A stretch of 64,000 bases of DNA from Methylococcaceae bacterium UBA6146 (GCA_002422395.1 DIUY01000021.1:62001-126000), one strand, 5' to 3'; positions 1 through 8,530 are shown, counted from the stretch's first letter. Notes: a model not told the origin generated them from the sequence alone. Made by a program: numbers and translations.

Positions 1-4
1 CGAC

Positions 5-1168
5 ATGGTGACAATTTTTACGCTGGCGAATAACGAGGCGGTGAAAAACCGTTTGTTAATCGCGGCTGATGGTGATGCCCGTCTGCAACGGGGCATTGAA
101 ATTGCCTATGAGCGGCTAGGTAAGATCACTGCAAAACTCGATAATGCCAAGAATGCGATTTTTCAGGGTAAAACGTCGGCGCTGACCCCTAAACTGTTTA
201 TGTGCATGGGCGGTGCCGGTTCGGGCAAAACTGCCGTTGAAGAAATTGCCACCGCCCAATGCGGCGATAATTTTGTCATCGCCTCATTGGATGAATTCCG
301 CAAACTGAGCGACTTATATACGGTGCTGACGGCCGCCAGCCACCATAGTGACGATTATGTGTTCGTAGAACCCTTCGCCAACCGCTTGCGCGGCTTGGTG
401 GCAGGTCATGCTAGGGAGCTACAAGTCAATATCCTTTATGATGGCACTGGCATACCTTATAAACCGCGCTATTCTGACATTATTGAGCAATTCCGTGAGG
501 CAGGTTTTCACACCCAAATTACGGCGGTGGATGCCTTTATTGTCAAACCGGAAGGGCGTGAAGATGAGCTGTTAAGATCGGCGGTGATTAACAGTGTTAA
601 AGAACGCTTTGCCAAAACTGGCCGCGCCTTGCCGTGGGTTGTCACGGTCGACAAACACATCCGCGCGCCGGCGTCATTTCTGGCCGCCCTACAGCATCAG
701 GCACTGCAAAAGTTGTCACTCTTTGCCAACGATGGCGAACGGGACAAACATTATTTGGTTGCCGAAAGCTTTGTTTGCTCCGATGACGAAGTGCGGGCCC
801 TGCAACGGCATCAGGTTGCAGGCTCGCTAATGGGGCATCTAAAGGATATAAGCAAGCACCATGATGATTCGGTTTTGAAAAACTTGGCCAGAAACGAGCC
901 TGGCACCATTGATGGCCTTATCGAAAGAAACCCCGCTTTTTATGAAAATAACGTCGCGTATCAGATTTACCACAGTAACGGCATTTATCGGGTGCTGGTG
1001 ATTTACAACACCCGACGGCTTGTCGATTTTATCGAGAAAAGGCAACTCAACCCGAATGCGTCAGGTGAAGAAGGGTTGCTTCATAAACCTGACACATTGA
1101 CGTTCCATATTGACCCGCTAGCTAAAGAGCCTTGGACGACACGGCTGCAAGATTCACCGCTTTATTAG
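5..1168 (+). CDS. Zeta-toxin-like P-loop kinase, possibly 5'-partial
   Basis: A 387-residue protein with a Walker A motif GGAGSGKT at residues 69-76 followed by an Asp-rich segment (ASLDEFRKLS). This is the arrangement of zeta-toxin/AAA-type small-molecule kinases, which phosphorylate UDP-sugars or related substrates. The C-terminal 150 residues match no domain I recognise. No antitoxin-sized partner is visible downstream, so a toxin role is not supported; a housekeeping kinase is equally possible. The reading frame stays open to the left edge, so the ATG at base 5 may not be the true start. It precedes a CYTH protein by about 100 bp on the same strand. Confidence 0.6.
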   Translation: MVTIFTLANNEAVKNRLLIAADGDARLQRGIEIAYERLGKITAKLDNAKNAIFQGKTSALTPKLFMCMGGAGSGKTAVEEIATAQCGDNFVIASLDEFRKLSDLYTVLTAASHHSDDYVFVEPFANRLRGLVAGHARELQVNILYDGTGIPYKPRYSDIIEQFREAGFHTQITAVDAFIVKPEGREDELLRSAVINSVKERFAKTGRALPWVVTVDKHIRAPASFLAALQHQALQKLSLFANDGERDKHYLVAESFVCSDDEVRALQRHQVAGSLMGHLKDISKHHDDSVLKNLARNEPGTIDGLIERNPAFYENNVAYQIYHSNGIYRVLVIYNTRRLVDFIEKRQLNPNASGEEGLLHKPDTLTFHIDPLAKEPWTTRLQDSPLY

Positions 1169-1272
1169 CTTTATATTAAGGTTGGCCAGGTTATCCTGAC
1201 TGCCTTTGAAAGTGTGCGGCGCTGATTTTTGCGCAAAAACCACTTTATAACCGTCACGGTAAAAATCCCATT

Positions 1273-1749
1273 ATGGCAATAGAAGTCGAACACAAATTTT
1301 TACTCGCCAATAACAGCTGGCGCGAACATATTGAACGCTCGGTCAATTATCGGCAAGGCTATTTAAGTTCGCAGGCAACCAGCTCTGTTCGTGTCAGAAG
1401 CAGTGATAAGCAGGCGTGGCTAAATATAAAAAGCGCGACAATTGGCAGTCACAGGCATGAATATGAATACGAAATACCTCTGGCAGATGCGGAGGAAATC
1501 CTGGCTAATTTATGCCGGAAACCATTAATTGAAAAAACCCGCCACTTTGTTATTGACCACGGCAATACCTGGGAAATTGATGAGTTTTATGGTGACAACC
1601 AAGGCCTGATTGTCGCTGAAATAGAGTTGTCCGAAGTCGGCCAAACCTTTGTAAAACCTGATTGGCTAGGTATTGAAGTGACCCATGACTTGCGTTATTA
1701 CAACAATAACCTGTCAGTCCATCCTTATTCTGAATGGGGTGGGCGCTAA
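1273..1749 (+). CDS. CYTH domain triphosphate tunnel metalloenzyme
   Basis: A 158-residue single-domain CYTH protein. The diagnostic N-terminal ExExK signature is EVEHK at residues 4-8, followed by alternating basic and acidic strands (RVRSSDKQAWLNIK, HEYEYEIPL, WEIDEF) that form the tunnel walls. Bacterial stand-alone members of this size hydrolyse inorganic triphosphate or related phosphoanhydrides; some relatives are class IV adenylate cyclases or thiamine triphosphatases. The small size and lack of a CHAD domain favour a triphosphatase. Substrate is inferred from family only. It lies between the P-loop kinase and a TPR-like exported protein, all on the plus strand. Confidence 0.85.
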   Translation: MAIEVEHKFLLANNSWREHIERSVNYRQGYLSSQATSSVRVRSSDKQAWLNIKSATIGSHRHEYEYEIPLADAEEILANLCRKPLIEKTRHFVIDHGNTWEIDEFYGDNQGLIVAEIELSEVGQTFVKPDWLGIEVTHDLRYYNNNLSVHPYSEWGGR

Positions 1750-1781
1750 GACGTTTTTAAAAATTTAATGTAGATGACGAC

Positions 1782-2465
1782 ATGAAAACCCTCTTTTTTA
1801 TCGCCTTAGTATTGGTTCTTGGCGACGCCATGGCCAACCCCTTAAAAGACACAAGCGACGCGCTTGAATCCGAATGGGCGCATATTTATTACGGTATGCC
1901 TAAAGCACAGCAGGCGCTTGCTTATCAGCAGTTGTTGGAGAAAACCGCCACGCTGGCCGGGCAATATCCCGGCAACCCCGACATCCTTTATTGGCAAGCG
2001 GTGGTTAAGGCTAATTATGCCGAATATCAAAACGAACTTACCGCGCTCCATGCTATCTATGAAGTGCGTGATTTATTGCAAAAAGTCATTGCCATCAATC
2101 CAAAAACAATGGAAGGCTCTGCTTATGTGGTGTTAGGCACACTTTATCATTTGACGCCGCCATGGCCTGTTGCGTTTGGTGATGACAACGAAGCCAATAA
2201 ATTATTGCAAACGGCCTTGAAAATTAATCCAGATGGGATTGACAGCAATTATTTTTATGGCAAATATTTAATGTCACAAGACCGTATTGAAGAAGCCGAA
2301 AGGCATTTTGCCAAGGCAATTGGCGCACCCGTCCGCACCGAACAAGTTTATGTGGATATTGAACTGAAAAAAGAGGCGAAAATGGCATTGGAAAATGTGC
2401 GCCAACCCAAATCTGGTGAATTAAAAAAGACATTTTCATCGTTGTTTGCGGTTGGCATCAAGTGA
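1782..2465 (+). CDS. Exported TPR-like protein
   Basis: A 227-residue protein with a Sec signal peptide (hydrophobic FFIALVLVLGDAMA, cleavage likely after residue 18), so the mature part is periplasmic. The body is helical. Repeated helix pairs ending in INP (AINPKTMEGSAYVVLG, KINPDGIDSNYFYGKYL) are the hallmark of tetratricopeptide-like repeats and imply a protein-binding scaffold. It starts 32 bp after the CYTH gene and may be co-transcribed with it. No specific function can be assigned; homologous uncharacterised TPR proteins are common in methylotrophs and other gammaproteobacteria. Confidence 0.7.
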   Translation: MKTLFFIALVLVLGDAMANPLKDTSDALESEWAHIYYGMPKAQQALAYQQLLEKTATLAGQYPGNPDILYWQAVVKANYAEYQNELTALHAIYEVRDLLQKVIAINPKTMEGSAYVVLGTLYHLTPPWPVAFGDDNEANKLLQTALKINPDGIDSNYFYGKYLMSQDRIEEAERHFAKAIGAPVRTEQVYVDIELKKEAKMALENVRQPKSGELKKTFSSLFAVGIK

Positions 2466-2583
2466 TGTGAAAACCAATTTTTAATTGGCAAGGAATCGCA
2501 ACGCGGTATTCTATCTGCTAATCCTTTCTGCTAAGATAGCCTGCTTAATTCACACCCACTTTCTTAAATTTTTGGTAATAATT

Positions 2584-2907
2584 ATGGCTTTTGTAGTCAC
2601 TGAAAACTGTATTAAATGTAAATTTACTGACTGCGTCGATGTCTGTCCTGTCGATTGCTTCCATGAAGGGCCGAATTTTTTGGTTATTGATCCGGATGAA
2701 TGTATCGACTGTACGCTATGTGAACCGGAATGCCCTGCCAACGCCATTTTTGCCGAAGATGAAGTGCCTGAAGACCAGCAAATGTTTATTGAATTGAACG
2801 CCCAGTTAGCCAAACAATGGCCCATCATCACGGATGTGCAGACGCCGTTGCCTGATGCTGACGAGTGGAACGGCAAAGAAGGTAAAAGAGCGTTTTTGGA
2901 AAAATAA
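2584..2907 (+). CDS. fdxA: Seven-iron ferredoxin FdxA
   Basis: A 107-residue ferredoxin of the Azotobacter FdI type, carrying one 3Fe-4S and one 4Fe-4S cluster and acting as a soluble low-potential electron carrier. Cluster ligands are visible in CIKCKFTDCVDVCPVDC and CIDCTLCEPECP. The 50-residue C-terminal tail (ending KRAFLEK) is typical of the family. The open frame begins about 100 bp further upstream, but the ATG at 2584 gives MAFVVTENCIKC, which matches the family N-terminus and length, so it is preferred. No strong Shine-Dalgarno is seen. It is transcribed toward the convergent RFAP-synthase gene. Confidence 0.95.
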   Translation: MAFVVTENCIKCKFTDCVDVCPVDCFHEGPNFLVIDPDECIDCTLCEPECPANAIFAEDEVPEDQQMFIELNAQLAKQWPIITDVQTPLPDADEWNGKEGKRAFLEK

Positions 2908-2916
2908 TTCCGGATC

Positions 2917-2987
2917 GATTCTGTGGTTTTATAACGTACTCCAGCTAACGGTTAGTGTCCGCTGTTTGGATAAAAAACCACAGAATC
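2917..2987. repeat. 14-bp inverted repeat with 43-nt loop
   Basis: GATTCTGTGGTTTT at 2917-2930 is exactly repeated in inverted orientation at 2974-2987. It lies directly 3' of fdxA. A second small hairpin, a 9-bp stem of GCCGATTGT with its complement, follows at 3035-3054. Either could stabilise or terminate the fdxA transcript, but neither has a clean U-tract. The long loop also fits a small mobile repeat. Confidence 0.55.
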
Positions 2988-3096
2988 ACGTTTTAAGACC
3001 AGGTTACAAAATGCCGGACAGTCTTTTATTTTAGGCCGATTGTTGACAATCGGCGACGTTTTGGCGGGTTTGTTGAAGGGCTTACTTAGCCCTCAT

Positions 3097-4062
3097 TCAT
3101 TTGTAACACAGGACATCTGCGCCGCTATTACGGGCGCTGGCAGTGATGAAGCTCAAGTTGGAAAAATGGGCGAACCGCTGTCTCGCTTGGCAAGTGATCG
3201 TTTCAACTAATTCTGAGTCAGCCACTGCACAAAACCCCGTCGGGCCCCAAGATGTTTGGCCAATTGCCACCGCCCCTTGTTCGGCAAGCCATTGCATTGC
3301 TTCGGCAACCTCAGAACTGGTGAAAACCCCGCCTTGCGCTGAGGAAAAATGTTCACCAACCGATTGTTGCAATTGTGAGATCACTTCGCCAAATTTGCTA
3401 AGATTGTTTTCCGCGAGTGCAGGCAAGCCTTGCATCAGCAACAAATAACATAAGCGTGCCGCTTCCTGTTGTGGAAAAGGCGGTAATTGTTTAAATGCCT
3501 GTATTTCCTGCAAGCCATGCAACCCCTGTCCGCGCTGGTCGAAAACCAGAATGAAACGCCACTCAGAAGGCACCGCCAAATGCACCAGAACAGGCGGTGT
3601 GATGGTGTTTTCGCCCCGTCCCCCATCGACCACCAAGCCGCCCCGTTCAAAAATGCCGATGCCAATGCCAGAGCGCAGACCGCGTTCGGTGAAAGCCGCA
3701 ATATCACGCACACCCAGTCCAAGGCCGTATATTGCGTTAAGCGCAGAACCGATTGCTAGGGACATTTGTGTGCCGGATCCTAAACCCACGTGTTCGGGGA
3801 TGGCCGCCTCGATGGTTATATTAAGCTTATCGGAAACATTTAATGCCTGGCATAACTGGGCCAGACAGGTTTTTGCCCGCTCCATCGAAGGGCCAGTAAT
3901 TTGGCAAGCGTTGGCACGGGTAACCGATAAGCGTGTGCTAATTTCATTAAGTGCAATGCCGACACTTCCAAAATGACGGCCTAATGATCCGCTTAAATCG
4001 ATAAACCCCATGTGTAACCTAGCGGGGGCAACAACTGAAACGCTGGAATGTTGGACTATCAC
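3097..4062 (-). CDS. Beta-ribofuranosylaminobenzene 5'-phosphate synthase family protein
   Basis: A 321-residue GHMP-kinase-fold protein. The N-terminus (SVVAPARLHMGFIDL) and the glycine-rich loop HVGLGSGTQMSLA at residues 91-103 are characteristic of RFAP synthase. That enzyme condenses PRPP with 4-hydroxybenzoate or 4-aminobenzoate, releasing CO2 and PPi in the committed step of methanopterin synthesis. In bacteria it occurs mainly in methylotrophs that oxidise formaldehyde with tetrahydromethanopterin. The start is GTG at 4062. The gene is followed on the same strand by no other minus gene until the window edge, and preceded by a HAD phosphatase and a nucleotidyltransferase that may belong to the same pathway (inference). 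Confidence 0.85.
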   Translation of the reverse strand: MIVQHSSVSVVAPARLHMGFIDLSGSLGRHFGSVGIALNEISTRLSVTRANACQITGPSMERAKTCLAQLCQALNVSDKLNITIEAAIPEHVGLGSGTQMSLAIGSALNAIYGLGLGVRDIAAFTERGLRSGIGIGIFERGGLVVDGGRGENTITPPVLVHLAVPSEWRFILVFDQRGQGLHGLQEIQAFKQLPPFPQQEAARLCYLLLMQGLPALAENNLSKFGEVISQLQQSVGEHFSSAQGGVFTSSEVAEAMQWLAEQGAVAIGQTSWGPTGFCAVADSELVETITCQARQRFAHFSNLSFITASARNSGADVLCYK

Positions 4063-4127
4063 GATGATGTATTATTGTGCTGCAAAAAAGACATGGATTA
4101 TACCCGAACGCCCTACCGATAGGTGAA

Positions 4128-4790
4128 CTAAGCGCGGAGAGTTGCCAGCGTCTGCACCAAATCCGGTATCATCAGGTCGCATAATGCCAGTGTTTCCGCG
4201 TCAACTGGGCTGGCTGATGACACCCATACGGCAATGGCGCCTGCTTTAGAAGCCGCGACGATACCCGCAGGGGAATCTTCAAGCACAAGGCACTTGCTGA
4301 TAGGCACCTGTAAGGATTGGGCGGCCTTTAAAAATATATCCGGTGCCGGTTTGCCGTGGTCGACATCATCACGCGTGATGATGGTTGAAAATACCGTTTT
4401 TATGCCGGCCAATCCAAGGCATTCATCGACGTTGACGGCACGGCTGTTGGTTGCCAAACAAAAAGGTAGGTGCCGGGCAATGACAAATTCCAGCAATTCA
4501 GTGAAGCCAGGCGTTGTTTTGATGCCGTGGGCGGCAACATGATCACGCCAAAAACGGCTGGCGGTATGGCTAAAATTTTGCAGATCAAAATCAGCGCCGC
4601 ACACAGCCAGTAGTTTTTGCTCCACTTCCTGATGGTGCAGGCCGGATAATGACAATAAAAAGGTCTCCGAAAGTGAATGCCCCATGGTTTTTGCGGCCTG
4701 CTGCCAAGCTATCCGATAGGTGCTTTCAGTGTCCAAAACAAGGCCATCCATGTCGAAAATGACGGCAGAAAAATCGCCGGATTTAATCAT
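4128..4790 (-). CDS. HAD-superfamily phosphatase, beta-phosphoglucomutase-like
   Basis: A 220-residue HAD hydrolase. Motif I is DMDGLVLDTE (nucleophile Asp13, acid/base Asp15), motif II lies in LPFCLATNSR, and motif III/IV in LVLEDSPAGIVAASKAGA. The helical cap after motif I places it in the beta-phosphoglucomutase/phosphoglycolate phosphatase subgroup. These enzymes dephosphorylate small sugar or nucleotide phosphates; the substrate cannot be read from sequence. The start overlaps the end of the upstream nucleotidyltransferase gene by 8 bp, so the two are translationally coupled. Co-location with an RFAP-synthase homologue makes a role in pterin or C1-cofactor metabolism possible but unproven. 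Confidence 0.85.
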   Translation of the reverse strand: MIKSGDFSAVIFDMDGLVLDTESTYRIAWQQAAKTMGHSLSETFLLSLSGLHHQEVEQKLLAVCGADFDLQNFSHTASRFWRDHVAAHGIKTTPGFTELLEFVIARHLPFCLATNSRAVNVDECLGLAGIKTVFSTIITRDDVDHGKPAPDIFLKAAQSLQVPISKCLVLEDSPAGIVAASKAGAIAVWVSSASPVDAETLALCDLMIPDLVQTLATLRA

Positions 4791-5712
4791 GTATCACCTT
4801 GATATATTCACCTTGCGCCTCCCGGCTAGAGCCAACTACGATGCGTTTGGTGCCGTGTCCGGCTTGTTCAATTGTGCCTGAAACTTCAATTGTTTCACCT
4901 GTGATGGCCTGTCCGGTATAAGTTGCGGTGAAGCTGGCGATAGTGCTTATCTCTTCATGGTCTACGGCAAATAGCGCCGGATAATCAAACGCATGGGTGT
5001 CATCGGTTATTTTGCACCGTAAGGTCACGGCGGCGCATTTTCGATAATGGGTGGTGTCACTTTGTTCTGAAGGATCAATAAAATTGAGGTCAAATTTACG
5101 CCCGTTAATGACGGCCTTGTTGCATTTTCGCCGCTCATGCCAGACGTAGTCGGCAAAGCTTAATTCAGCCGAACGGCGCTGATACGCATGTTGCCAATCG
5201 GTGTCGCTCAATTCAGATAATTGCCCTTGCTTGATAAGTTCACGGGTGATGGCGCGGCACTGATGGAAAACAGTCCGTCCGTAGCAGACCCAATCAATAT
5301 CAGAATGGCGATTTTGTGCGCTAATTAGAATGGAGCCGGTTATGCCCGTTTGCGTTAAATTTAGGCCGTGTTGCTGGAATAGTTTGGCCAATTGCAATAG
5401 ATCACGCTCAACGGCGTCATGTTGGCTAGCTTGCATAAGCTGCTGTAAGCGTTGTTTGGGTTGGTGATGATTAACAATTTTTTCCACTGGAACTGCATGT
5501 AAAAAAGTGTCAAGCACCGTGGAATAATGCAAATAATCACGATGATGTTGCTTTAACAGGGCATTGGCTTGCTCAGTCGAAAGCTTTTTCCAGCCCGGTG
5601 ATTTTCTTACATAACGCAAAAAACAGAGCACTTTACCTTGTTCAATACCCGACGCCACCACGGCGAAAACCAGCCCTTCAGCGGTTTCTATAAAATCTTT
5701 AGCGTAAAACAT
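4783..5712 (-). CDS. Predicted nucleotidyltransferase
   Basis: A 309-residue protein whose central GS...DID motif (Gly126-Ser127, Asp138 and Asp140) is the metal-binding signature of the DNA polymerase beta-like nucleotidyltransferase superfamily. The N-terminal 100 residues are rich in His/Gln and the C-terminal part is beta-rich. It resembles uncharacterised stand-alone nucleotidyltransferases best known from archaea (COG1665-like, from memory). It overlaps the HAD gene by 8 bp and lies between that gene and pqqE. Substrate is unknown. The archaeal flavour and the neighbouring methanopterin-type gene suggest a C1-cofactor link, which is inference. Confidence 0.65.
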   Translation of the reverse strand: MFYAKDFIETAEGLVFAVVASGIEQGKVLCFLRYVRKSPGWKKLSTEQANALLKQHHRDYLHYSTVLDTFLHAVPVEKIVNHHQPKQRLQQLMQASQHDAVERDLLQLAKLFQQHGLNLTQTGITGSILISAQNRHSDIDWVCYGRTVFHQCRAITRELIKQGQLSELSDTDWQHAYQRRSAELSFADYVWHERRKCNKAVINGRKFDLNFIDPSEQSDTTHYRKCAAVTLRCKITDDTHAFDYPALFAVDHEEISTIASFTATYTGQAITGETIEVSGTIEQAGHGTKRIVVGSSREAQGEYIKVIHD

Positions 5713-5780
5713 AGGCGCTTGATTGGCAGGAAAGTAGGGTTAAGACTAAGGAAAGCGTGTGACAAAACGTCGGCAACAAA

Positions 5781-5813
5781 ATGACTGCCAGTCCATTAAG
5801 GGTTGGCAGTCAT
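5781..5813 (-). terminator. Probable terminator of pqqDE
   Basis: A perfect 10-bp stem, ATGACTGCCA paired with TGGCAGTCAT, closes a 13-nt loop. On the minus strand it is followed by TTTTGTTG, as expected for an intrinsic terminator 40 bp past the pqqE stop. Its arms resemble the REP-like palindromes found elsewhere in this window. Confidence 0.65.
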
Positions 5814-5853
5814 GACATCCGGGGGCCAGAAACATCAATTTCAAAAAGGATAA

Positions 5854-6987
5854 TTAGCCCAACAACTGTGAGTTTTTGCTGTTACGGAAAATCAGTGGTT
5901 TTTCATTGCCTGATAAGGCTTGGATCCTCGCTGTGTCTATTGCTTGTCCAATAACGTCATGGGCAGGCGATTTGCTGCAAACAGGGTCGGTGTTGTACAT
6001 GTTGCCAGTCAGCAGGTAAGCCTGGCAGCGACAGCCGCCAAAGTCTTTTTCTTTTTCGTCACAACTGCGGCAAGGCTCTTGCATCCAGTCAAAACCACGG
6101 AAAAAGTTGAAGGCTTTGGATTCGTGCCAGATTTCTTCGATGCTGTTATCGTTGACATTAGGGCAATCCAGGCCAGGCAATTCACGCGCGGAATGGCAGG
6201 GCAGGGCGACGCCATCTGGCGCGATGGTCAAAAAGGTTGTCCCCCAGCCATTCATGCAGGCTTTCGGACGGTCTTCATAAAAATCCGGCACGACATAGTA
6301 AATTTTCATTTTACCGGCGACTTTTTCTTTAAAGGCTTGGGCAATGGCTTCAGCTTGGTCAAACTGTTCTTTAGTCGGCAACAATAAGTCCCGGTTGATA
6401 TGCGCCCAGCCATAATATTGCGTGTTGGCGAGTTCCAGATAATCTGCGCCCAGCTCTTCCGCCATTGCCAATATTTCTGGCATCTGGTGGATGTTCTCGC
6501 GGTGGATGACCACGCATAACACCATCGGGTAGCCGTGCTTTTTGACGAGGTGCGCGACTTGTTTTTTATGCTGGAATGACGCCGTTCCGGCGATATGGTC
6601 GTTCAGTTCTTGGGTGCTGGCCTGAATGCTGACTTGGATGTGGTCCAGTCCGGCTTCTTTTAGCTGGATGATTTTCTCTTCGGTCATGCCATAACCGGAA
6701 GTTATCAGGTTGGAATAATAACCCAGTTCCCGTGCGTGTTTGACCAGTTCCGGCAAGTCTTGGCGGGTCAGCGGTTCGCCGCCGGAAAAGCCCAATTGCA
6801 CCGCACCCATTTTCCGCGCTTGGCTCAGCACCCGTTTCCAGTCATCGGTGCTTAATTCGGTTTTGTAGTTGGCGTAATCCAATGGATTGGAGCAATAAGG
6901 GCATTGCAACGGGCAGGCGTAAGTGAGTTCCGCCAGTAACCAACGCGGCGGGGTGATGTCAGTTTGATTGTTGTTGTATCCAGCCAT
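5854..6987 (-). CDS. pqqE: PQQ biosynthesis radical-SAM enzyme PqqE
   Basis: A 377-residue radical SAM/SPASM protein that forms the Glu-Tyr carbon-carbon crosslink in the PqqA peptide, the first committed step of PQQ synthesis. The SAM cluster motif is CPLQCPYC (Cys25, Cys29, Cys32), followed by GFSGGEPL. The C-terminal SPASM cysteines include PCRSCDEKEKDFGGCRC and a late Cys in DPVCSKSP. The ATG at 6987 has GGAGG about 12 nt upstream and overlaps the 3' end of pqqD by 29 bp. Length and motifs are normal. PQQ is the cofactor of methanol dehydrogenase, consistent with a methylotroph. Confidence 0.97.
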   Translation of the reverse strand: MAGYNNNQTDITPPRWLLAELTYACPLQCPYCSNPLDYANYKTELSTDDWKRVLSQARKMGAVQLGFSGGEPLTRQDLPELVKHARELGYYSNLITSGYGMTEEKIIQLKEAGLDHIQVSIQASTQELNDHIAGTASFQHKKQVAHLVKKHGYPMVLCVVIHRENIHQMPEILAMAEELGADYLELANTQYYGWAHINRDLLLPTKEQFDQAEAIAQAFKEKVAGKMKIYYVVPDFYEDRPKACMNGWGTTFLTIAPDGVALPCHSARELPGLDCPNVNDNSIEEIWHESKAFNFFRGFDWMQEPCRSCDEKEKDFGGCRCQAYLLTGNMYNTDPVCSKSPAHDVIGQAIDTARIQALSGNEKPLIFRNSKNSQLLG

Positions 6988-7237
6988 TTTTTAAGGCGAC
7001 CTCCAGAAAAGCGGAAATATCATTGTGCAAACCTGACGTGGCAAATTGTTGCTCCAGTTCACTGACAATTTCCACAAGGTTACGCGTGCCGTCGCAACAT
7101 TTCAAGATTTCCGCCGAACTTTGGTTTAGTTCCACCATGCCCTCAGGATACAGGATGACGTATTTTTGTTGGGCTTCTTCCCATTGTAGGCGATGGGTGT
7201 GGGAAAATAGGATAGGGAGAGTTTGGTTGAGGGCCAT
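6959..7237 (-). CDS. pqqD: PQQ biosynthesis chaperone PqqD
   Basis: A 92-residue PqqD, the small winged-helix-like protein that binds the PqqA peptide and presents it to PqqE. The family pattern is visible: PEGMVELNQSSAEILKCCDG and a C-terminal FLEVALKNGW. The open frame extends 26 codons further upstream, but that part lies in the ilvC terminator region, and the ATG at 7237 gives the normal length. pqqD is the first gene here. pqqA, pqqB and pqqC are absent upstream, where ilvC lies instead, so the pathway genes are split in this genome. Confidence 0.95.
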   Translation of the reverse strand: MALNQTLPILFSHTHRLQWEEAQQKYVILYPEGMVELNQSSAEILKCCDGTRNLVEIVSELEQQFATSGLHNDISAFLEVALKNGWIQQQSN

Positions 7238-7292
7238 GTTTTTATGCAATTTTATTGTCAGGAAACAGTTATTTGTAACAGTCTGCCCTTCA

Positions 7293-7335
7293 TAAAAAAA
7301 ACCGTCGGAATCCAAGGAAGAATGCGCGACGGTTT
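7293..7335 (-). terminator. Intrinsic terminator downstream of ilvC
   Basis: On the minus strand, AAACCGTCG (7335-7327) pairs with CGACGGTTT (7307-7299) and runs into a tract of eight T residues. A second hairpin, with arms TCAGTGCTG and CAGCACTGA, lies at about 7346-7376. It separates ilvBHC from pqqDE. Confidence 0.85.
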
Positions 7336-7382
7336 AGTTTATTCAGTGCTGGCGTGTAAAGGTCAGCACTGACTTTGGGCAA

Positions 7383-8399
7383 TTAATTTTTGCTTTTATC
7401 AACAATCTGATTGGCTTTAATCCACGGCATCATGCTGCGCAGTTGTGCGCCAACGACTTCAATTGGATGTTCGGCGTTCAAACGGCGTTTGGCCGTCATT
7501 TCAGGATAGTTAGTCATGCCTTCCATGATGAATTGCTTGGCATACTCACCGTTTCTGATATTTTTTAACGCTTCGCGCATTGCCCAACGGCTTTCTTCGT
7601 TGATGACTTTAGGGCCTGTTACATATTCGCCATACTCCGCATTGTTGGAAATGGAGTAGTTCATGTTGGCGATACCGCCTTCAAACATTAAATCCACAAT
7701 CAACTTTAATTCATGTAAACATTCAAAATAGGCCATTTCCGGCTCGTAACCCGCTTCAACCAAGGTTTCAAACCCCATTTTGACCAGTTCAACTGCGCCG
7801 CCACAGAGTACCGCTTGCTCACCGAATAAGTCGGTTTCACATTCGTCGCGGAAGGTGGTTTCAATAATGCCTGAACGGCCGCCACCGATAGCAGAGGCAT
7901 ACGATAAACAAGTCGCTTTCGCTGTGCCCGAAGCATCTTGATGAACTGCAATCAGGTCAGGAACGCCGCCGCCACGGACAAATTCAGAACGCACCGTGTG
8001 ACCGGGCGCTTTTGGCGCGATCATGATGACGTCCAGATCAGCGCGTGGCACAACTTGGTTGAATAAAATCGAGAAGCCGTGGGCAAAGGCTAATGTCGCG
8101 CCTTGTTTGATGTTCGGCTCGATTTCGTCTTTATACAATTTCGATTGGAATTCATCAGGCGTCAAAATCATAACGATGTCCGCACCGGCAACTGCGGGTG
8201 CAACTTCTTGTACAGTTAAGCCGTGCGCCTCAGCCTTTGCTACTGAAGGTGAGCCGGCGCGTAAGCCCACGACAACTGAAACACCAGAATCTTTTAAGTT
8301 AAGGGCATGGGCATGGCCTTGTGAACCGTAACCGATGATTGCCACTTTTTTGGCTTTGATGATGGCTAAATCGGCATCTTTGTCATAATAAACTTGCAT
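7383..8399 (-). CDS. ilvC: Ketol-acid reductoisomerase IlvC
   Basis: A 338-residue class I ketol-acid reductoisomerase, the second step of valine and isoleucine synthesis, converting acetolactate or acetohydroxybutyrate with NADPH and Mg2+. The Rossmann motif GYGSQGHAHALNLKDSG is near the N-terminus. The metal-binding acids occur in ETDLFGEQAVLCGG and FECLHELKLIVDLM. Length is standard for class I. It is the last gene of the ilvB-ilvH-ilvC cluster; a 131-bp gap separates it from ilvH, and a clear terminator follows. Confidence 0.98.
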   Translation of the reverse strand: MQVYYDKDADLAIIKAKKVAIIGYGSQGHAHALNLKDSGVSVVVGLRAGSPSVAKAEAHGLTVQEVAPAVAGADIVMILTPDEFQSKLYKDEIEPNIKQGATLAFAHGFSILFNQVVPRADLDVIMIAPKAPGHTVRSEFVRGGGVPDLIAVHQDASGTAKATCLSYASAIGGGRSGIIETTFRDECETDLFGEQAVLCGGAVELVKMGFETLVEAGYEPEMAYFECLHELKLIVDLMFEGGIANMNYSISNNAEYGEYVTGPKVINEESRWAMREALKNIRNGEYAKQFIMEGMTNYPEMTAKRRLNAEHPIEVVGAQLRSMMPWIKANQIVDKSKN

Positions 8400-8530
8400 G
8401 GGTTTTCCTTGTTTTTTTAATGTTAGCGAGTGTTGATTTAGTAGGCGGCGAATGCTTCTTAGCGCATACGTCGCCGTTTTTTCTTAGGATATGTGGAATT
8501 TGTCCTGTTAGTGCCTGTACAAAAACCGGG

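Noticed and set aside
5..1168. Zeta toxin-antitoxin system
   Set aside because: No epsilon-type antitoxin frame is visible next to the kinase, so only the kinase fold is claimed.
5920..6387. 155-codon open frame antisense to pqqE
   Set aside because: The sense frame has all radical SAM and SPASM cysteines; the antisense frame has no domain.
8445..8490. Hairpin with T-tract between ilvH and ilvC
   Set aside because: The T-tract is on the plus strand, opposite to the direction of both genes, so it is not a terminator for them.
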